A stretch of 64,000 nucleotides of DNA from an archaeon (GCA_021788415.1 JAJYKR010000001.1:1-64000); one strand, 5' to 3'. Shown: positions 53,807 to 63,008, numbered from the stretch's first letter. Numbers and translations are program-made. Notes: generated by a model not told the origin, from the letters alone.

Positions 53807-54583
53807 GTGGCCGAGGCAGAGGGGGGCAGCAAGAAAGTCAGGGAGAGGCTTCTGCGCTTCGAGCGGGAGAGCAGGTACCTCAGGAGGGACTCGGACGACA
53901 GGAAGGTGCTCGAGGAGGTCTTCGACCGGTCGACCATGCTGGCCGTCGAGGAACTGATAGCCAGAAAGGACCTCGGCGAGCTTCGAGGTGTGGTGAGGGC
54001 GGGCAAGGAGGCCAGGGTGTATCTGGGGGAAGACAGGGCGGGCGGTCCGGTAGCGGTCAAGATCTATCTCACGTCAGCGTCAGACTTCAGGAAACGCATG
54101 GGCTACATAGCGGGGGACAGGCGTTTCGGGAGGCTTCCAGCCGGGTCGAGGGAGACCGTCTACCTCTGGACAAGGAAGGAGTTCAAGAACCTCCAGCTCG
54201 CCCGGGGCGCAGGTATCCGCGTCCCTGCCCCTCTCGCCTTCTTGAAGAACATCCTCCTGATGGAGTATGTCGGGACGCCCCCGGATCCCGCCCCCACCTT
54301 CTCCGAGTCTGAAGTCGGGGAGGAAGAGTACGCGTGGACGTTCAGGACAATCGAGGCGCTCTGGACCCGCGCCAGGTTGGTCCACGCCGACTTCTCAGAG
54401 TTCAACGTCTTCAGGACGGACGAAGGCCCAATCCTCTTCGACATGGGGTCGGCCGTCCTCTCGTCACACCCCCAGGCGCAGGAGTTCCTGCGGAGGGACG
54501 TCTCCAACATGGTCAGGTTCTTTAGGAAGCGGGGCCTGGGAGGTAAGGACGCGGACGAGTGGATGAAGGGGATCTTGAGATGA
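53807..54583 (+). CDS. rio1: RIO1-type serine/threonine protein kinase
   Basis: Atypical kinase/ATPase acting late in small ribosomal subunit maturation. 258 residues with G-K-E-A-R-V-Y nucleotide loop, ATP Lys in V-A-V-K-I-Y, catalytic H-A-D-F-S-E-F-N near residue 193 and metal Asp in F-D-M-G-S-A-V. The D-x-S-Q-S-V segment of many RIO1 proteins is replaced by DMGSAV but the Asp is kept. The stop overlaps the start of the KH-domain gene (ATGA), a conserved archaeal pair. Confidence 0.93.
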   Translation: MAEAEGGSKKVRERLLRFERESRYLRRDSDDRKVLEEVFDRSTMLAVEELIARKDLGELRGVVRAGKEARVYLGEDRAGGPVAVKIYLTSASDFRKRMGYIAGDRRFGRLPAGSRETVYLWTRKEFKNLQLARGAGIRVPAPLAFLKNILLMEYVGTPPDPAPTFSESEVGEEEYAWTFRTIEALWTRARLVHADFSEFNVFRTDEGPILFDMGSAVLSSHPQAQEFLRRDVSNMVRFFRKRGLGGKDADEWMKGILR

Positions 54584-55179
54584 GCTTCGAGCAGACCGTG
54601 CGCATACCCGTCGACAGGGTGGGCGCCGTGATAGGCAAGGAGGGGGCGACCAAGAGGTACCTCGAGGGCGAAATGGGGGTGGCCATCCAGGTGGACGGCA
54701 AGGAGGGGCTTGTGGTCTTAAAGTCGGAGTCTGCCCTGGGGACAGACCCATTCTCGGCGACCAGGGTCATCGAGGCGATAGGGCGCGGATTCTCCCCCCA
54801 GAAGGCGCGCAGGCTCTTGGACGAGGGGACGGCCCTGGAGGTGATAGACCTCCGCGGGTATGCGGGGAGGAGCGCGAACTCCCTCGAGAGGATTAGGGGG
54901 AGGGTGATAGGCCTCAAGGGGAAGTCCAGACGCGTGATCGAAGAACTGACCTCCTGCAACCTTTCGGTCTACGGGAGGACCGTGGCCATAATAGGGGATG
55001 CTAGCCACGTCCAGCTGGCATCGGACGCTGTCAGGTCCCTGGCGTCGGGGAGCCAGCACAAGAATGTGTACAACACCCTCCAGAAGGCAAGGACCAAGAG
55101 GAAGATGGAGCGCATGTTCCTCTGGGAAGGGACTTCGCCGGAGACCCTGGAAGAAAAGCTTCAGAAGCTTGAGCACTAG
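54580..55179 (+). CDS. KH-domain ribosome biogenesis protein (PNO1/Dim2/Krr1-like)
   Basis: A 199-residue RNA-binding protein with two KH modules: V-G-A-V-I-G-K-E-G-A-T-K near residue 15 and R-G-R-V-I-G-L-K-G-K-S-R near residue 110, followed by a helical tail (KARTKRKMERMF). Eukaryotic PNO1/Dim2 binds pre-18S rRNA near its 3' end, where RIO1 also works. ATG 54580 overlaps the rio1 stop, so the two are translationally coupled. Confidence 0.92.
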   Translation: MSFEQTVRIPVDRVGAVIGKEGATKRYLEGEMGVAIQVDGKEGLVVLKSESALGTDPFSATRVIEAIGRGFSPQKARRLLDEGTALEVIDLRGYAGRSANSLERIRGRVIGLKGKSRRVIEELTSCNLSVYGRTVAIIGDASHVQLASDAVRSLASGSQHKNVYNTLQKARTKRKMERMFLWEGTSPETLEEKLQKLEH

Positions 55180-55290
55180 CATATATCCGATTCAGGTCGA
55201 TACCTGCGGGCGGGCTCTTAGGGCGAGAGTAGGAATAGCTAGATAGGTGCTTAATTCTGTGGTGAACGATTCAGAGAGGCGTGATGTGAA

Positions 55291-56922
55291 CTGAGCAGCA
55301 AGGCGACCTTCGCGGAGATATCGCCGTCAGAGTTTTTCTACCGCAATCGTGACCTGGCGGGGTTCACCAACCCCGCGCGCGCCCTATACATGGCCATCAG
55401 GGAGCTCGTCGAGAACTCCCTGGACTCGACGGAGATGGTGGGATCCCCGCCAGACGTCTACGTCAGGATTACCCCGGAGAACCCGAACCTGGAGCTTCCG
55501 GACCCCAAGCCCTACAGGCTCACAGTCATCGACAACGGCACGGGGGTGGCACCGCAGCATGTGCCGAGCGCCTTCGGGAAGGTCTTCTACGGGTCGAAGT
55601 ACGTTCTGAGGCAGTCCCGGGGGATGTTCGGGCTCGGAGGGACCATGGCAATCCTCTACGGCCAGATAACGACCAACAAGCCGGTCACGGTCACCACCTC
55701 CCCGGACGGGAAGCGGAAATACGGCTTCCAGATGATGATAGACATAGGTGAGAACAGGCCGACAGTACTCAAGCGTTTCAACAGCGACGCCAACGGATCC
55801 ACGGGGACCAGGGTGGACATTGTCCTCGAGGGCGACTACCTCCGCGCTTCCCAGAAGATAGGCGACTACTTCAAGCAGACAGCCTTGGTGGCCAGCTACG
55901 CCAATCTGACCTTCGTCGACCCCAGCGGCCAGATAACCTACTACGAAAGGGCGACCACCTCGATGCCGGTCCCCCCAAAGGAGACCTTGCCTCACCCGTA
56001 CGGTGTGGACGTGGAGGCGTTCAAGCGCATAGTGAAGTTGTCCGAGGAGCACGACATGAAGTCCTTCATGGTAACCCACTTCCACAGGGTGGGAGACAAG
56101 ATCGCGAACAAGTTCCTAGAGTTCGCGGGGGTGAGCCCGAAGCTCCCGCCGAAGAGGCTCAACACCAACCAGATAGTCGCGGTGGTGGACGCCCTCCAGC
56201 GTTTCCCAGACTTCCTCCAGCCTGACGCAGCCGTCCTCTCACCCATCGGCGAGGAAATCCTCATGACGGGCATAGCCAAGGAGCTCCAGCCTGAGTTCTC
56301 AACGGTGGTGATGAGGCCCCCGTCTTCGTACTCTGGCTTCCCGTTCCTGGTCGAGGTCGGGGTGGCCTACGGGGGGAAAGTACTGCAGCCCGGGGTCAAG
56401 CTCTTCAGGTACGCGAACCGGATACCCCTCCTCTATGACGAGAGCTCCGATGTCAGCTTCGAGGTGCTCAACGAGGAGGTGGACTGGCGAAGGTATCACG
56501 TCCCGGCCGACGCCCCGGTCGGCGTGATAACCCACATCGCCAGCACCAGGATCCCGTACAAGACCGTCGGGAAGGAGTACATCGCCGACAGGCCGGAGAT
56601 TCAGAGGGAGATCAGGAATGCGGTCAGGGAGGCGCTGCGCAGGCTCGGGATATTCCTGTCACACAAGGGGAGCATGGAGGCAGTCCAGAAGAAGATGAAC
56701 ATCTACGGGAAGTACCTGCCGCTGATCGCCCAGTTCTCCACCGAATTAGCCGGGAAGGATGCGCTCCCGAAGTACGCGAAGCTCATCGGCGATGGAGCCG
56801 AGGCGAATGAAACTAATGAAGCCGACCAACCCGAGGGGGCGCCGGCGAGCGAACTGGAGGGAGAAAATGTCGAGCAAGAAGAGGACGAGCAAGAAACAAT
56901 CGACAGGTTCGGCGGAGTCTAG
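55291..56922 (+). CDS. top6B: DNA topoisomerase VI subunit B
   Basis: ATPase subunit of the type IIB topoisomerase that relaxes and decatenates DNA. 543 residues: GHKL fold with R-E-L-V-E-N-S-L-D (about residues 37-45), DNGTGV, GMFGLGGTMA, then the H2TH-like insertion and transducer. The conserved N-terminus (SKATFAEISPSEFFYRNRD) lies upstream of the first ATG (55390), and CTG 55291, just after the in-frame stop at 55282, is the only sensible start; GAGGCGTGAT in front resembles a Shine-Dalgarno sequence. It overlaps top6A by 56 nt. Confidence 0.95.
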   Translation: MSSKATFAEISPSEFFYRNRDLAGFTNPARALYMAIRELVENSLDSTEMVGSPPDVYVRITPENPNLELPDPKPYRLTVIDNGTGVAPQHVPSAFGKVFYGSKYVLRQSRGMFGLGGTMAILYGQITTNKPVTVTTSPDGKRKYGFQMMIDIGENRPTVLKRFNSDANGSTGTRVDIVLEGDYLRASQKIGDYFKQTALVASYANLTFVDPSGQITYYERATTSMPVPPKETLPHPYGVDVEAFKRIVKLSEEHDMKSFMVTHFHRVGDKIANKFLEFAGVSPKLPPKRLNTNQIVAVVDALQRFPDFLQPDAAVLSPIGEEILMTGIAKELQPEFSTVVMRPPSSYSGFPFLVEVGVAYGGKVLQPGVKLFRYANRIPLLYDESSDVSFEVLNEEVDWRRYHVPADAPVGVITHIASTRIPYKTVGKEYIADRPEIQREIRNAVREALRRLGIFLSHKGSMEAVQKKMNIYGKYLPLIAQFSTELAGKDALPKYAKLIGDGAEANETNEADQPEGAPASELEGENVEQEEDEQETIDRFGGV

Positions 56923-57982
56923 GCAGACCGTCGCCCAGGGGCTCCTCCGGGACCTCGGCGGGAGCGTCTACACGGACTTGGACGAAGGGCGCTTTCCCAG
57001 CCTGACCCTGGCCAGCAGGTCGGTCCGCAACATTGTGTACGACAAGAAGCTGCAGCAGTTCATCCTCGGCGCCACCACGGTGAAGAAGTCGTCGGGGAAC
57101 ATAAAGCACATACGCCCTTTCACGCAGCTCATCTGGCTCGCCTATTTCGCGAAGAAGCTCGTGGACGAGAAGCGCACATCCACCCTTAGGGACGTATTCT
57201 ACTCCGCCCAGGCGTTCAATGTCGAGTTTCAGGACCAGGCCGAGTCAGACGAGCTGATTACTGACCTGGAGGTTCTGATGCAGATGGCCCGGGAGGGGAT
57301 GAACATCTACCCTGAGGAGAGGAGCGCCATCTTCGGGAACATGACCATAGAGTACACGGTCCCCGGCTACGAGGGAAAGACGGCGGACCTCTCGGCGAAC
57401 CCCGACGGTGTGATGATCGGACCGGCGCTCACAACCGCGGAGTTCAGGGACACCGACGCGGAGCTAGTCCTGGCCATAGAGAAGGGCGGCCTCTTCACCA
57501 GGTTCATCGAAGAGAGGGTGCACCAAAAGTACAAGGCGATACTGATCAACACCGCAGGCCAGCCCCCGAGGTCCACCCGGTTCCTCATCAGGCGGCTGAA
57601 CCAGGAGCTCGGCCTCCCGGTGGGGATTCTCTGCGACGCCGACCCCTGGGGGGCCCATATAGCCATGGTCATCAAGAGCGGCAGCGCCAACGCTGCCCAC
57701 TTGAGGGAGCTGACCACCCCCAACTCCAAGTGGCTTGGCGTCTACGCGAGCGACATCCAGAAGTACAAGCTCCCCTCGGACAAGCTGACTGAGGTCGACA
57801 TAAAGCGGCTCTACGAGCTGAAGTCCGACCCGAGGTATACGGAGAAGATGTGGCACGACGAGCTCGAGACCTTCCTGAAGTACAAGAGGAAGAGCGAGCA
57901 GGAGGCCTTCGCGAGGTACGGCCTCAGCTACATCGTGGACACCTACCTCCCTGAGAAGCTAGAGATGATGAAGAGCTCCTGA
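56867..57982 (+). CDS. top6A: DNA topoisomerase VI subunit A
   Basis: DNA-cleaving subunit, Spo11 relative, 371 residues. The active-site Tyr112 lies in L-R-D-V-F-Y-S-A-Q, and the Toprim domain holds the metal-binding Glu of A-I-E-K-G-G and Asp residues of C-D-A-D-P-W-G near residue 263. The basic, Ser/Lys-rich first 15 residues are variable. ATG 56867 is chosen as the likely N-terminus; the frame is open upstream. Overlapping top6B-top6A order is the usual archaeal operon. Confidence 0.95.
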   Translation: MSSKKRTSKKQSTGSAESRQTVAQGLLRDLGGSVYTDLDEGRFPSLTLASRSVRNIVYDKKLQQFILGATTVKKSSGNIKHIRPFTQLIWLAYFAKKLVDEKRTSTLRDVFYSAQAFNVEFQDQAESDELITDLEVLMQMAREGMNIYPEERSAIFGNMTIEYTVPGYEGKTADLSANPDGVMIGPALTTAEFRDTDAELVLAIEKGGLFTRFIEERVHQKYKAILINTAGQPPRSTRFLIRRLNQELGLPVGILCDADPWGAHIAMVIKSGSANAAHLRELTTPNSKWLGVYASDIQKYKLPSDKLTEVDIKRLYELKSDPRYTEKMWHDELETFLKYKRKSEQEAFARYGLSYIVDTYLPEKLEMMKSS

Positions 57983-58040
57983 CCCACTTCAGGAGCGAAG
58001 AATCGCTAAAATACCCTATTCCCGCTCCCCGAAAAGACCG

Positions 58041-58250
58041 ATGACCTTCGAAGCGCAGCAGTCTAGGGTGGACGCCCTGGTCAGGCTAATAGGCCTCGTC
58101 GTCTTCGCCTTCGGCATACTCTTGATCTATTACACCTATGCGAACGCCGGGGTGGCTGGGCAGGCTGCAGAGATTGTCACAATCAACTACTCTCTGGGCA
58201 TCGTCCTCTCTGTCGTAGGGGTCTTTGCCGCATTCGCGAAGTTCAAGTGA
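58041..58250 (+). CDS. Small two-helix membrane protein
   Basis: A 69-residue protein with two hydrophobic helices (about residues 13-32 and 45-66) joined by a short polar loop. A TAAAATAC box is centred 29 nt before the ATG. It is 5 nt ahead of the inositol-phosphate synthase gene and probably shares its transcript. No family is recognised. Confidence 0.75.
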   Translation: MTFEAQQSRVDALVRLIGLVVFAFGILLIYYTYANAGVAGQAAEIVTINYSLGIVLSVVGVFAAFAKFK

Positions 58251-58255
58251 GCTAG

Positions 58256-59296
58256 TTGACCATCAAGCTGGCGCTGGCCGGGGTGGGAAACTGCGCCTCC
58301 GTCCTCGTCCAGGGCCTGAAGTACTACTCAGGAGAAGAGAGGAAGGGGCTATGGCACCCGAACGTGGCCGGGTTCAAGCCCAAAGACATACAGGTGGTCG
58401 CCGCCTTCGACATCGACTCCAGGAAGGTGGGGCTCGAGCTCTCCAAGGCCGTCTTCGCTCCTCCCAACGTCGCCAAGAAGTACCTCCCAATGCCCAAAGG
58501 TAGGGTGACGGTCCGGGGCGGCATTTCGAGGGGGGACGTGGCGCCACACCTCGGCGGGGTGAAGCTGGAGAAGGTGGGCTCGGACGACGTGTCCAAGGCG
58601 CTTGAAGACTCTGGAGCGGACCTCCTCGTCAACATGGTCTCCTCAGGGTGCAACACCTCTACGGAGGAGTACGCCAGGGTAGCGTTGCGCGCAGGCTGCG
58701 GCTTCATCAACTGCACCCCGAGCCTGGCCCTGAAGAACAACAAGCTGGTCGCCGACTTCCAGAGGGCCCAGCTCCCCCTCGTGGGTGACGACCTGATGAG
58801 CCAGTTCGGCGGCACCATATTCCACAAAGGTCTCCTTGGCTTGATGGTGAAGCGGGGCATCAAAGTCTCGAAGAGCTACCAGCTCGACGTGGGAGGGGGC
58901 TCTGAGACCTTGAACACCATCGACGAGGGGATCAAGATGGCCAAGAGAGGGGTGAAGACGTCTTCCGTGGCCGAAGAGGTCCCATACAAGTTCGAGACGA
59001 TCGCGGGGACCACAGACTACGTCGACTACATGGGCAACGATAGGACGAGCTACTTCTGGTTCCAGGGGAGCACCTTCATGGGGAGCGGGCTGACCGTCGA
59101 TGTGTACCTACGGTCCTCTGACGGGGCGAACGCCGGGAACGTCCTCTTCGACGTCATACGGGCGACGTACAGGTGCATGAAGGTCGGGAAGCTCGGGACG
59201 GTCGGGGAGATCTGCGCCTACGGGTTCAAGTCCCCGCCGAAGCTCATGCGCTTCGAAGATGCGTTCACGAAGTTCTCTGCCCTCTACGTCCGCTGA
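58256..59296 (+). CDS. ino1: Myo-inositol-1-phosphate synthase
   Basis: Converts glucose 6-phosphate to L-myo-inositol 1-phosphate with bound NAD, the first step to archaeal inositol phospholipids or solutes. 346 residues: N-terminal G-V-G-N-C-A near residue 9, the segment SSGCNTSTEEYARVAL, INCTPSLAL, and GDDLMSQFGGTIFH with LDVGGGSETLNT, all typical of the short archaeal/actinobacterial type. The start is TTG. Transcribed with the small membrane protein upstream. Confidence 0.94.
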   Translation: MTIKLALAGVGNCASVLVQGLKYYSGEERKGLWHPNVAGFKPKDIQVVAAFDIDSRKVGLELSKAVFAPPNVAKKYLPMPKGRVTVRGGISRGDVAPHLGGVKLEKVGSDDVSKALEDSGADLLVNMVSSGCNTSTEEYARVALRAGCGFINCTPSLALKNNKLVADFQRAQLPLVGDDLMSQFGGTIFHKGLLGLMVKRGIKVSKSYQLDVGGGSETLNTIDEGIKMAKRGVKTSSVAEEVPYKFETIAGTTDYVDYMGNDRTSYFWFQGSTFMGSGLTVDVYLRSSDGANAGNVLFDVIRATYRCMKVGKLGTVGEICAYGFKSPPKLMRFEDAFTKFSALYVR

Positions 59297-59317
59297 CGCG
59301 CGCCCTTCATTCGCCCT

Positions 59318-60319
59318 CTAGAGGGCCTCTGCTTCTGCTTCCAGCTCATGGAGTCCTGCCGGGTCCCCGAAGAGTAGGAGGGTGTCTTCCTCTTTGATGG
59401 TCAGGCTAGGGTCGAACACGTTCTGGATCAACTCTCCTCCCCTCACGAGCCCTATGACGTGGGCGAGCTTCGTCAGCTCCGGCAGCTTCTTCCCGATAAG
59501 CTTCGACGTCTTGAAGACAGAGAACTGGGCTATCTCCTTCGTCCCGACCCTCTCTGAGAAGACTATCCCGACCAGGTCCCGGGTGACGGCCGAGAGTGCA
59601 AGCAAGTGCCCCACGGAGATGGAAGAGGGGACCACTACGTCTGCTCCCGCGTTCTTGGCCGTCTCCGTGAGTTGCTCGTCGTGAACCACGGAGATTATTC
59701 TGATGTCGGGCCTCAACCTCCGCGCGCTGAGCATCGTGAGGATGTTCTCCGGGTCCTTCTCGTGGGCCGCGATCAGGGTGGACGCTTCGTCGATCCCAGC
59801 CTCCTTCAGCGCGACTACTGGCCTGTTCTCAAGCTGCAGCACCACCTGGGCCTTCTTCTTGACAAGGGTGTCGTGGGTGGCTGGGTCATGGGTTATCACC
59901 ACATAGTCGACCTCGAGCTCACCGAGCTTGTCCGCGACGTACCTTCCGAGGTGGGTGTACCCGAATATGATCACATGCTTCTTCATTCTCTTGATGAGGC
60001 GCTTCTCCGCCTGCCCTCTGGCGAGGTCCCCGTTGACCACCGCGTTCACCGTCCCCTGTAGAAGCGACGCGGCTGCCCCGACCGAGACGACAATCATCAC
60101 GATGAGGAGGACTTCCTCAGTCTGGTTGATCGTGAAGAAGTTCCCGTTGTTGGGGACGTAGATTCCGATGGTGGTAATCGTCGACACGGAAGCGAGGAGG
60201 GCACCCAGGGGCGGGAGGCCGTTGTAGTATGAGAACACCGCTGCCCCGAGACCGAACATCCCTCCGAGTATGATTAGCTGCCTGTAGAGCGCCTTCAGGA
60301 GGTAGGTGGGTGCATACAT
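59318..60319 (-). CDS. Kch/TrkA-type potassium channel with RCK domain
   Basis: About 333 residues: two transmembrane helices around a pore helix and filter T-I-T-T-I-G-I-Y (the TVGYG filter of K+ channels altered), then an RCK/TrkA-N Rossmann domain (VIIFGYTHLGRYVADKL) and a TrkA-C domain (FSVFKTSKLIGKKLPEL). It likely passes K+ or related cations under nucleotide or ligand control. The frame is open to ATG 60511, and residues such as GTKKVRRHTRTLGF upstream also look coding, so the true start may lie between; no ATG, GTG or TTG is found there. Confidence 0.87.
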   Translation of the reverse strand: MYAPTYLLKALYRQLIILGGMFGLGAAVFSYYNGLPPLGALLASVSTITTIGIYVPNNGNFFTINQTEEVLLIVMIVVSVGAAASLLQGTVNAVVNGDLARGQAEKRLIKRMKKHVIIFGYTHLGRYVADKLGELEVDYVVITHDPATHDTLVKKKAQVVLQLENRPVVALKEAGIDEASTLIAAHEKDPENILTMLSARRLRPDIRIISVVHDEQLTETAKNAGADVVVPSSISVGHLLALSAVTRDLVGIVFSERVGTKEIAQFSVFKTSKLIGKKLPELTKLAHVIGLVRGGELIQNVFDPSLTIKEEDTLLLFGDPAGLHELEAEAEAL

Positions 60320-60576
60320 CGACTGGTAGAATAGGAACCCGAGGGTCCTCGTGTGCCTACGGACCTTCTTGGTCCCGGAGTGCCTGAAGGGAATGGGCTC
60401 TTGCGTGGGTCCCGGCTCGGGAGTTGCGATTTTACGGTTTTCGTATGGCCGTCCCCGTCGGGCATCGCCCCGGCTGTGGAAGGGCTGCCTGAAACCTGGG
60501 ATGGAGCGCATGGGCTAGGGGTGTCCGCAGGGTCGCTGCCGGGAGCGGAATTCGCTCCGGGCCTGTCGCCAGACAG

Positions 60577-60641
60577 CGACGGTCTACGCGGCCTGGTACA
60601 CCGAGTCGGTGCCTATTCTCAAGTCTGCCATGGTGAGAACC
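60577..60641 (+). repeat. Degenerate repeat, copy A
   Basis: AGCGACGGTCTACGCGGCCT continuing with GGTACACCGAGTCGGTGCCT is similar (about two thirds identity over 60 nt by eye) to copy C at 61948-62015. It lies between the channel gene and the 3' end of the VOC gene. Confidence 0.35.
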
Positions 60642-60713
60642 CGAAGTCGTAACTTTCCCAGGGAGTCGGAAAGAAGTCCCTACGCTCCCGCCAGGCGATT
60701 TTCGCTTATGGCC

Positions 60714-61058
60714 CTAGGCGCGTTTCCCGGTTACCTTTGGGTCAGAGGTCAGGATCTGGAACCATCTCATCTTGTTCCCGTCTGGATCCTTCAAGTCGAA
60801 GAAGCTGATTACGTTGGGGACGCTCTTGATCTCGGTCGCGTCGATTTTCGAGTTGCGCAGCCGCTCTCGCTCACGCGCAAGGTCCGCGACCTCGATTTGG
60901 AGATTCCAGCTTGACGGCTTTACTTCGCCCTTTGTGATTTGAACCCATGCTCCTCCAATCTTGTACTCGACATTGCCAGGGAAGGGCTCCAAATCAGGTC
61001 CCTTCTTCCCGAACAAGCGCGCATACCACTGCCTTGACATCGGCAGGTCACTCACCAC
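60714..61058 (-). CDS. VOC (glyoxalase/bleomycin resistance) superfamily protein
   Basis: A 114-residue single-module VOC protein with F-F-D-L-K-D-P-D-G-N-K at the end and a WYARLFG helix after the first strand, as in small glyoxalase-like or antibiotic-binding proteins. The first beta strand (NTIIEIVV) begins upstream of the GTG, but no standard start is found before a stop, so the N-terminus is uncertain and the gene could be damaged. Function unknown. It is flanked by degenerate repeats. Confidence 0.75.
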   Translation of the reverse strand: MVSDLPMSRQWYARLFGKKGPDLEPFPGNVEYKIGGAWVQITKGEVKPSSWNLQIEVADLARERERLRNSKIDATEIKSVPNVISFFDLKDPDGNKMRWFQILTSDPKVTGKRA

Positions 61059-61114
61059 AATCTCGATAATCGTATTGCGAACTGCGATTTCGCCCTTGTC
61101 GTTTGGGCCGTCTT

Positions 61115-61160
61115 CTGAATGGTATACCGGGCCAGAATCTACCCAGAATCATGGGTCAAG
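61115..61160 (+). repeat. Degenerate repeat, copy B
   Basis: GAATGGTATACCGGGCCAGA followed by ATCTACCCAGAATC matches copy C (GAATGGTGTACCGGGCTGAG then GCCTACCCTGGATTC) closely; most differences are transitions. It lies between the divergent VOC and OsmC genes. Confidence 0.45.
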
Positions 61161-61340
61161 TCGCAGCCATCCAACACCCCCAAGTGACGGGCCCCCGTAT
61201 CTTCGTATTACTAGGTGAGGGCGTGGCACAGTCTGTTTTCGAGGGAGGATCTCTTCCAGCACAAGGAAAGGGGCTCTCACGACCATTCGCTCTTCGCAGG
61301 CACAGTGGTACAAAGTCTAAGTACAAGCAGATGCCTCGAA

Positions 61341-61847
61341 ATGGACCTGCAACAGAACCTGAATGCGGTCAATGTCAAAGAACTCACGGATTACGTCGCC
61401 GACAAGAAAGCCAACCCAGAGAGGTGCAACGTCCGCAGAACCCTGAAAGCCGAATGGGTTGGTGGAACCCGAGCACGGGTCTATTCAGACTCAGGCAAGG
61501 AGATATTCGTCGGTGGAGAGGGCGATTTCGGAGCTATGTCGATTACCCTCGCAAGCTTACTTGCTTGCGAACTGGACGTAATCGCCACTCACGCGACGCT
61601 CCGAGGGATCGAACTCGAGAAGCTTTCTGTGGAGGGAGAAGGCGGCTTTAACCAAGCGAGGTACTTGGGGATAGCATCGGAGCCGAGACCGGGGTACACG
61701 CAGGTCAGCTACACAGTCAGGATAAAAGCGAAGAACGCTACGAAGGCGCAACTTGAAGACTTGGTTAAGCTTTGCGAGACCGCATCACCCGTGGGAGATA
61801 CACTCTCCCGGAGTGTGGAGCTGAAGTTGAACGCTATCATAGAATGA
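61341..61847 (+). CDS. OsmC/YhfA-family protein
   Basis: A 168-residue OsmC-fold protein. The first redox Cys is Cys76 in L-L-A-C-E-L-D; the second, usually in C-P-V-x-x-T-L, is replaced by Ser in S-P-V-G-D-T-L, with a Cys five residues earlier (Cys145). OsmC proteins reduce organic hydroperoxides; the shift leaves that activity open to doubt. ATG 61341 is chosen over 61215 because the upstream residues are not OsmC-like. Confidence 0.87.
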   Translation: MDLQQNLNAVNVKELTDYVADKKANPERCNVRRTLKAEWVGGTRARVYSDSGKEIFVGGEGDFGAMSITLASLLACELDVIATHATLRGIELEKLSVEGEGGFNQARYLGIASEPRPGYTQVSYTVRIKAKNATKAQLEDLVKLCETASPVGDTLSRSVELKLNAIIE

Positions 61848-62291
61848 ACCCCAACTGTCTTTCTGACAGGATTGCTGGATTGCGACTTCCCTGTCAAATA
61901 GGCAGGGACAAGCTTCTTTAGTTAGACGGAGTTCATTCCAAGCTAATCGCGAGCGGCGACGGTCGACGCCGAATGGTGTACCGGGCTGAGGCCTACCCTG
62001 GATTCGCTCCTATGCTAAAGGTGTCTAATGGGCTGAAGGAATGCAGTTAATTAACCGAGGCATGAGTATAATCCCATCCTGGTCTGGTACTTCCAGGATC
62101 TGCCGCACCTGGCGGAACTTCGAATCGTCTTGAGTGCTCTTCGCAAGGTGGGTAAATATCACTCGGGCCTCTCTGAGACTGGCCTTGCGAACCGAAGCCT
62201 TGCCGCAGCGCATCGCCAAACGTGACAGCAGAGTTTCCCAATACCGACTGGGCCGTTTCGTTTAAACACCCTCTCATGTGAGAGAATTCGA
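61848..62291. other. Stretch without a gene, holding repeat copy C
   Basis: About 440 bases with no convincing coding frame. It contains the repeat at 61948-62015 and, at its right end (about 62262-62285), an AAACACC/GTGAGAG promoter-like stretch for the membrane protein gene. Confidence 0.45.
61948..62015 (+). repeat. Degenerate repeat, copy C
   Basis: GAGCGGCGACGGTCGACGCC then GAATGGTGTACCGGGCTGAG shares its first part with copy A and its second part with copy B. The three copies separate the VOC and OsmC genes from their neighbours. Confidence 0.45.
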
Positions 62292-63008
62292 TTGTCCTTC
62301 GACGTTGCAATCTTTCTGGCCGCCCTCGGGATAACAACCCTGGAATTGACCGAAGCGGCGGCCGTGGGGCTTGCCTTGTATGCTGATTCTAAGAGCTACG
62401 CCGCATTCCTCTACGTCGCGCTGGGGACTGTCGTGGTCCTGGCACCGACGGTGCTGGCGGGTGCTGCCATCGGCCTGCTTCCCAGGGTGTATGTGCTGCT
62501 CGTCGGCGGCGTCTTGCTCGCGTACTTCGGGCAGCGGCTCGTCAAGAGCGCGAGGCGCTCCGTCTACTTCTCTAGGAAAGGGAGCACCAAGACCGACACC
62601 TTCGAGAAGGGACTCCTGATAACCGGCTTTTCGGTCGGCGCGATCGAGGCGTTCGAGGCGGCCATAGTGCTCGTGGGGCTGCTGCCATCTGGATTCAACG
62701 CGGCCGTGGGAGGGTTGGCGGTCGGAGTCGCTATTGTGGTCGCCGCCACTTACATCCTTCGCACCCAGGTAAGGAAGGTCAAGCAGGCAATCATGAAGGT
62801 CGCCGTCTCGTCGATACTGCTCTCCTTCGCTGTTCTCTGGTTCGGCGAGCTTATTTGGGATGTCTTCTCCCTTGGGGAGCTGAGCGACCTCGTGCTGATA
62901 CCGTTGTTCGTCTTTTGGTTCGCTGTGGTCTACAAGTTCGCCAACAGGCCCTTCCCGGAGCTCGAAGGGAGTCTCGCGGGGGCCGTCCGGCCTGATATGT
63001 CCCCATAA
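62292..63008 (+). CDS. Polytopic membrane protein with repeated Glu motifs
   Basis: A 238-residue protein with about seven hydrophobic helices. Two internally similar halves carry intramembrane acidic segments, T-L-E-L-T-E-A-A-A-V-G near residue 17 and A-I-E-A-F-E-A-A-I-V-L-V-G near residue 117, so it looks like a duplicated ion transporter of the kind seen in COG4280, GDT1 or FTR1 proteins. The paired Glu suggest metal or cation transport; the family is not certain. The start is TTG. Confidence 0.72.
   Translation: MSFDVAIFLAALGITTLELTEAAAVGLALYADSKSYAAFLYVALGTVVVLAPTVLAGAAIGLLPRVYVLLVGGVLLAYFGQRLVKSARRSVYFSRKGSTKTDTFEKGLLITGFSVGAIEAFEAAIVLVGLLPSGFNAAVGGLAVGVAIVVAATYILRTQVRKVKQAIMKVAVSSILLSFAVLWFGELIWDVFSLGELSDLVLIPLFVFWFAVVYKFANRPFPELEGSLAGAVRPDMSP

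Noticed and set aside
61215..61340. Upstream extension of the OsmC gene
   Set aside because: The extra 42 residues overlap intergenic repeat surroundings and do not match the OsmC fold; ATG 61341 is adequate.
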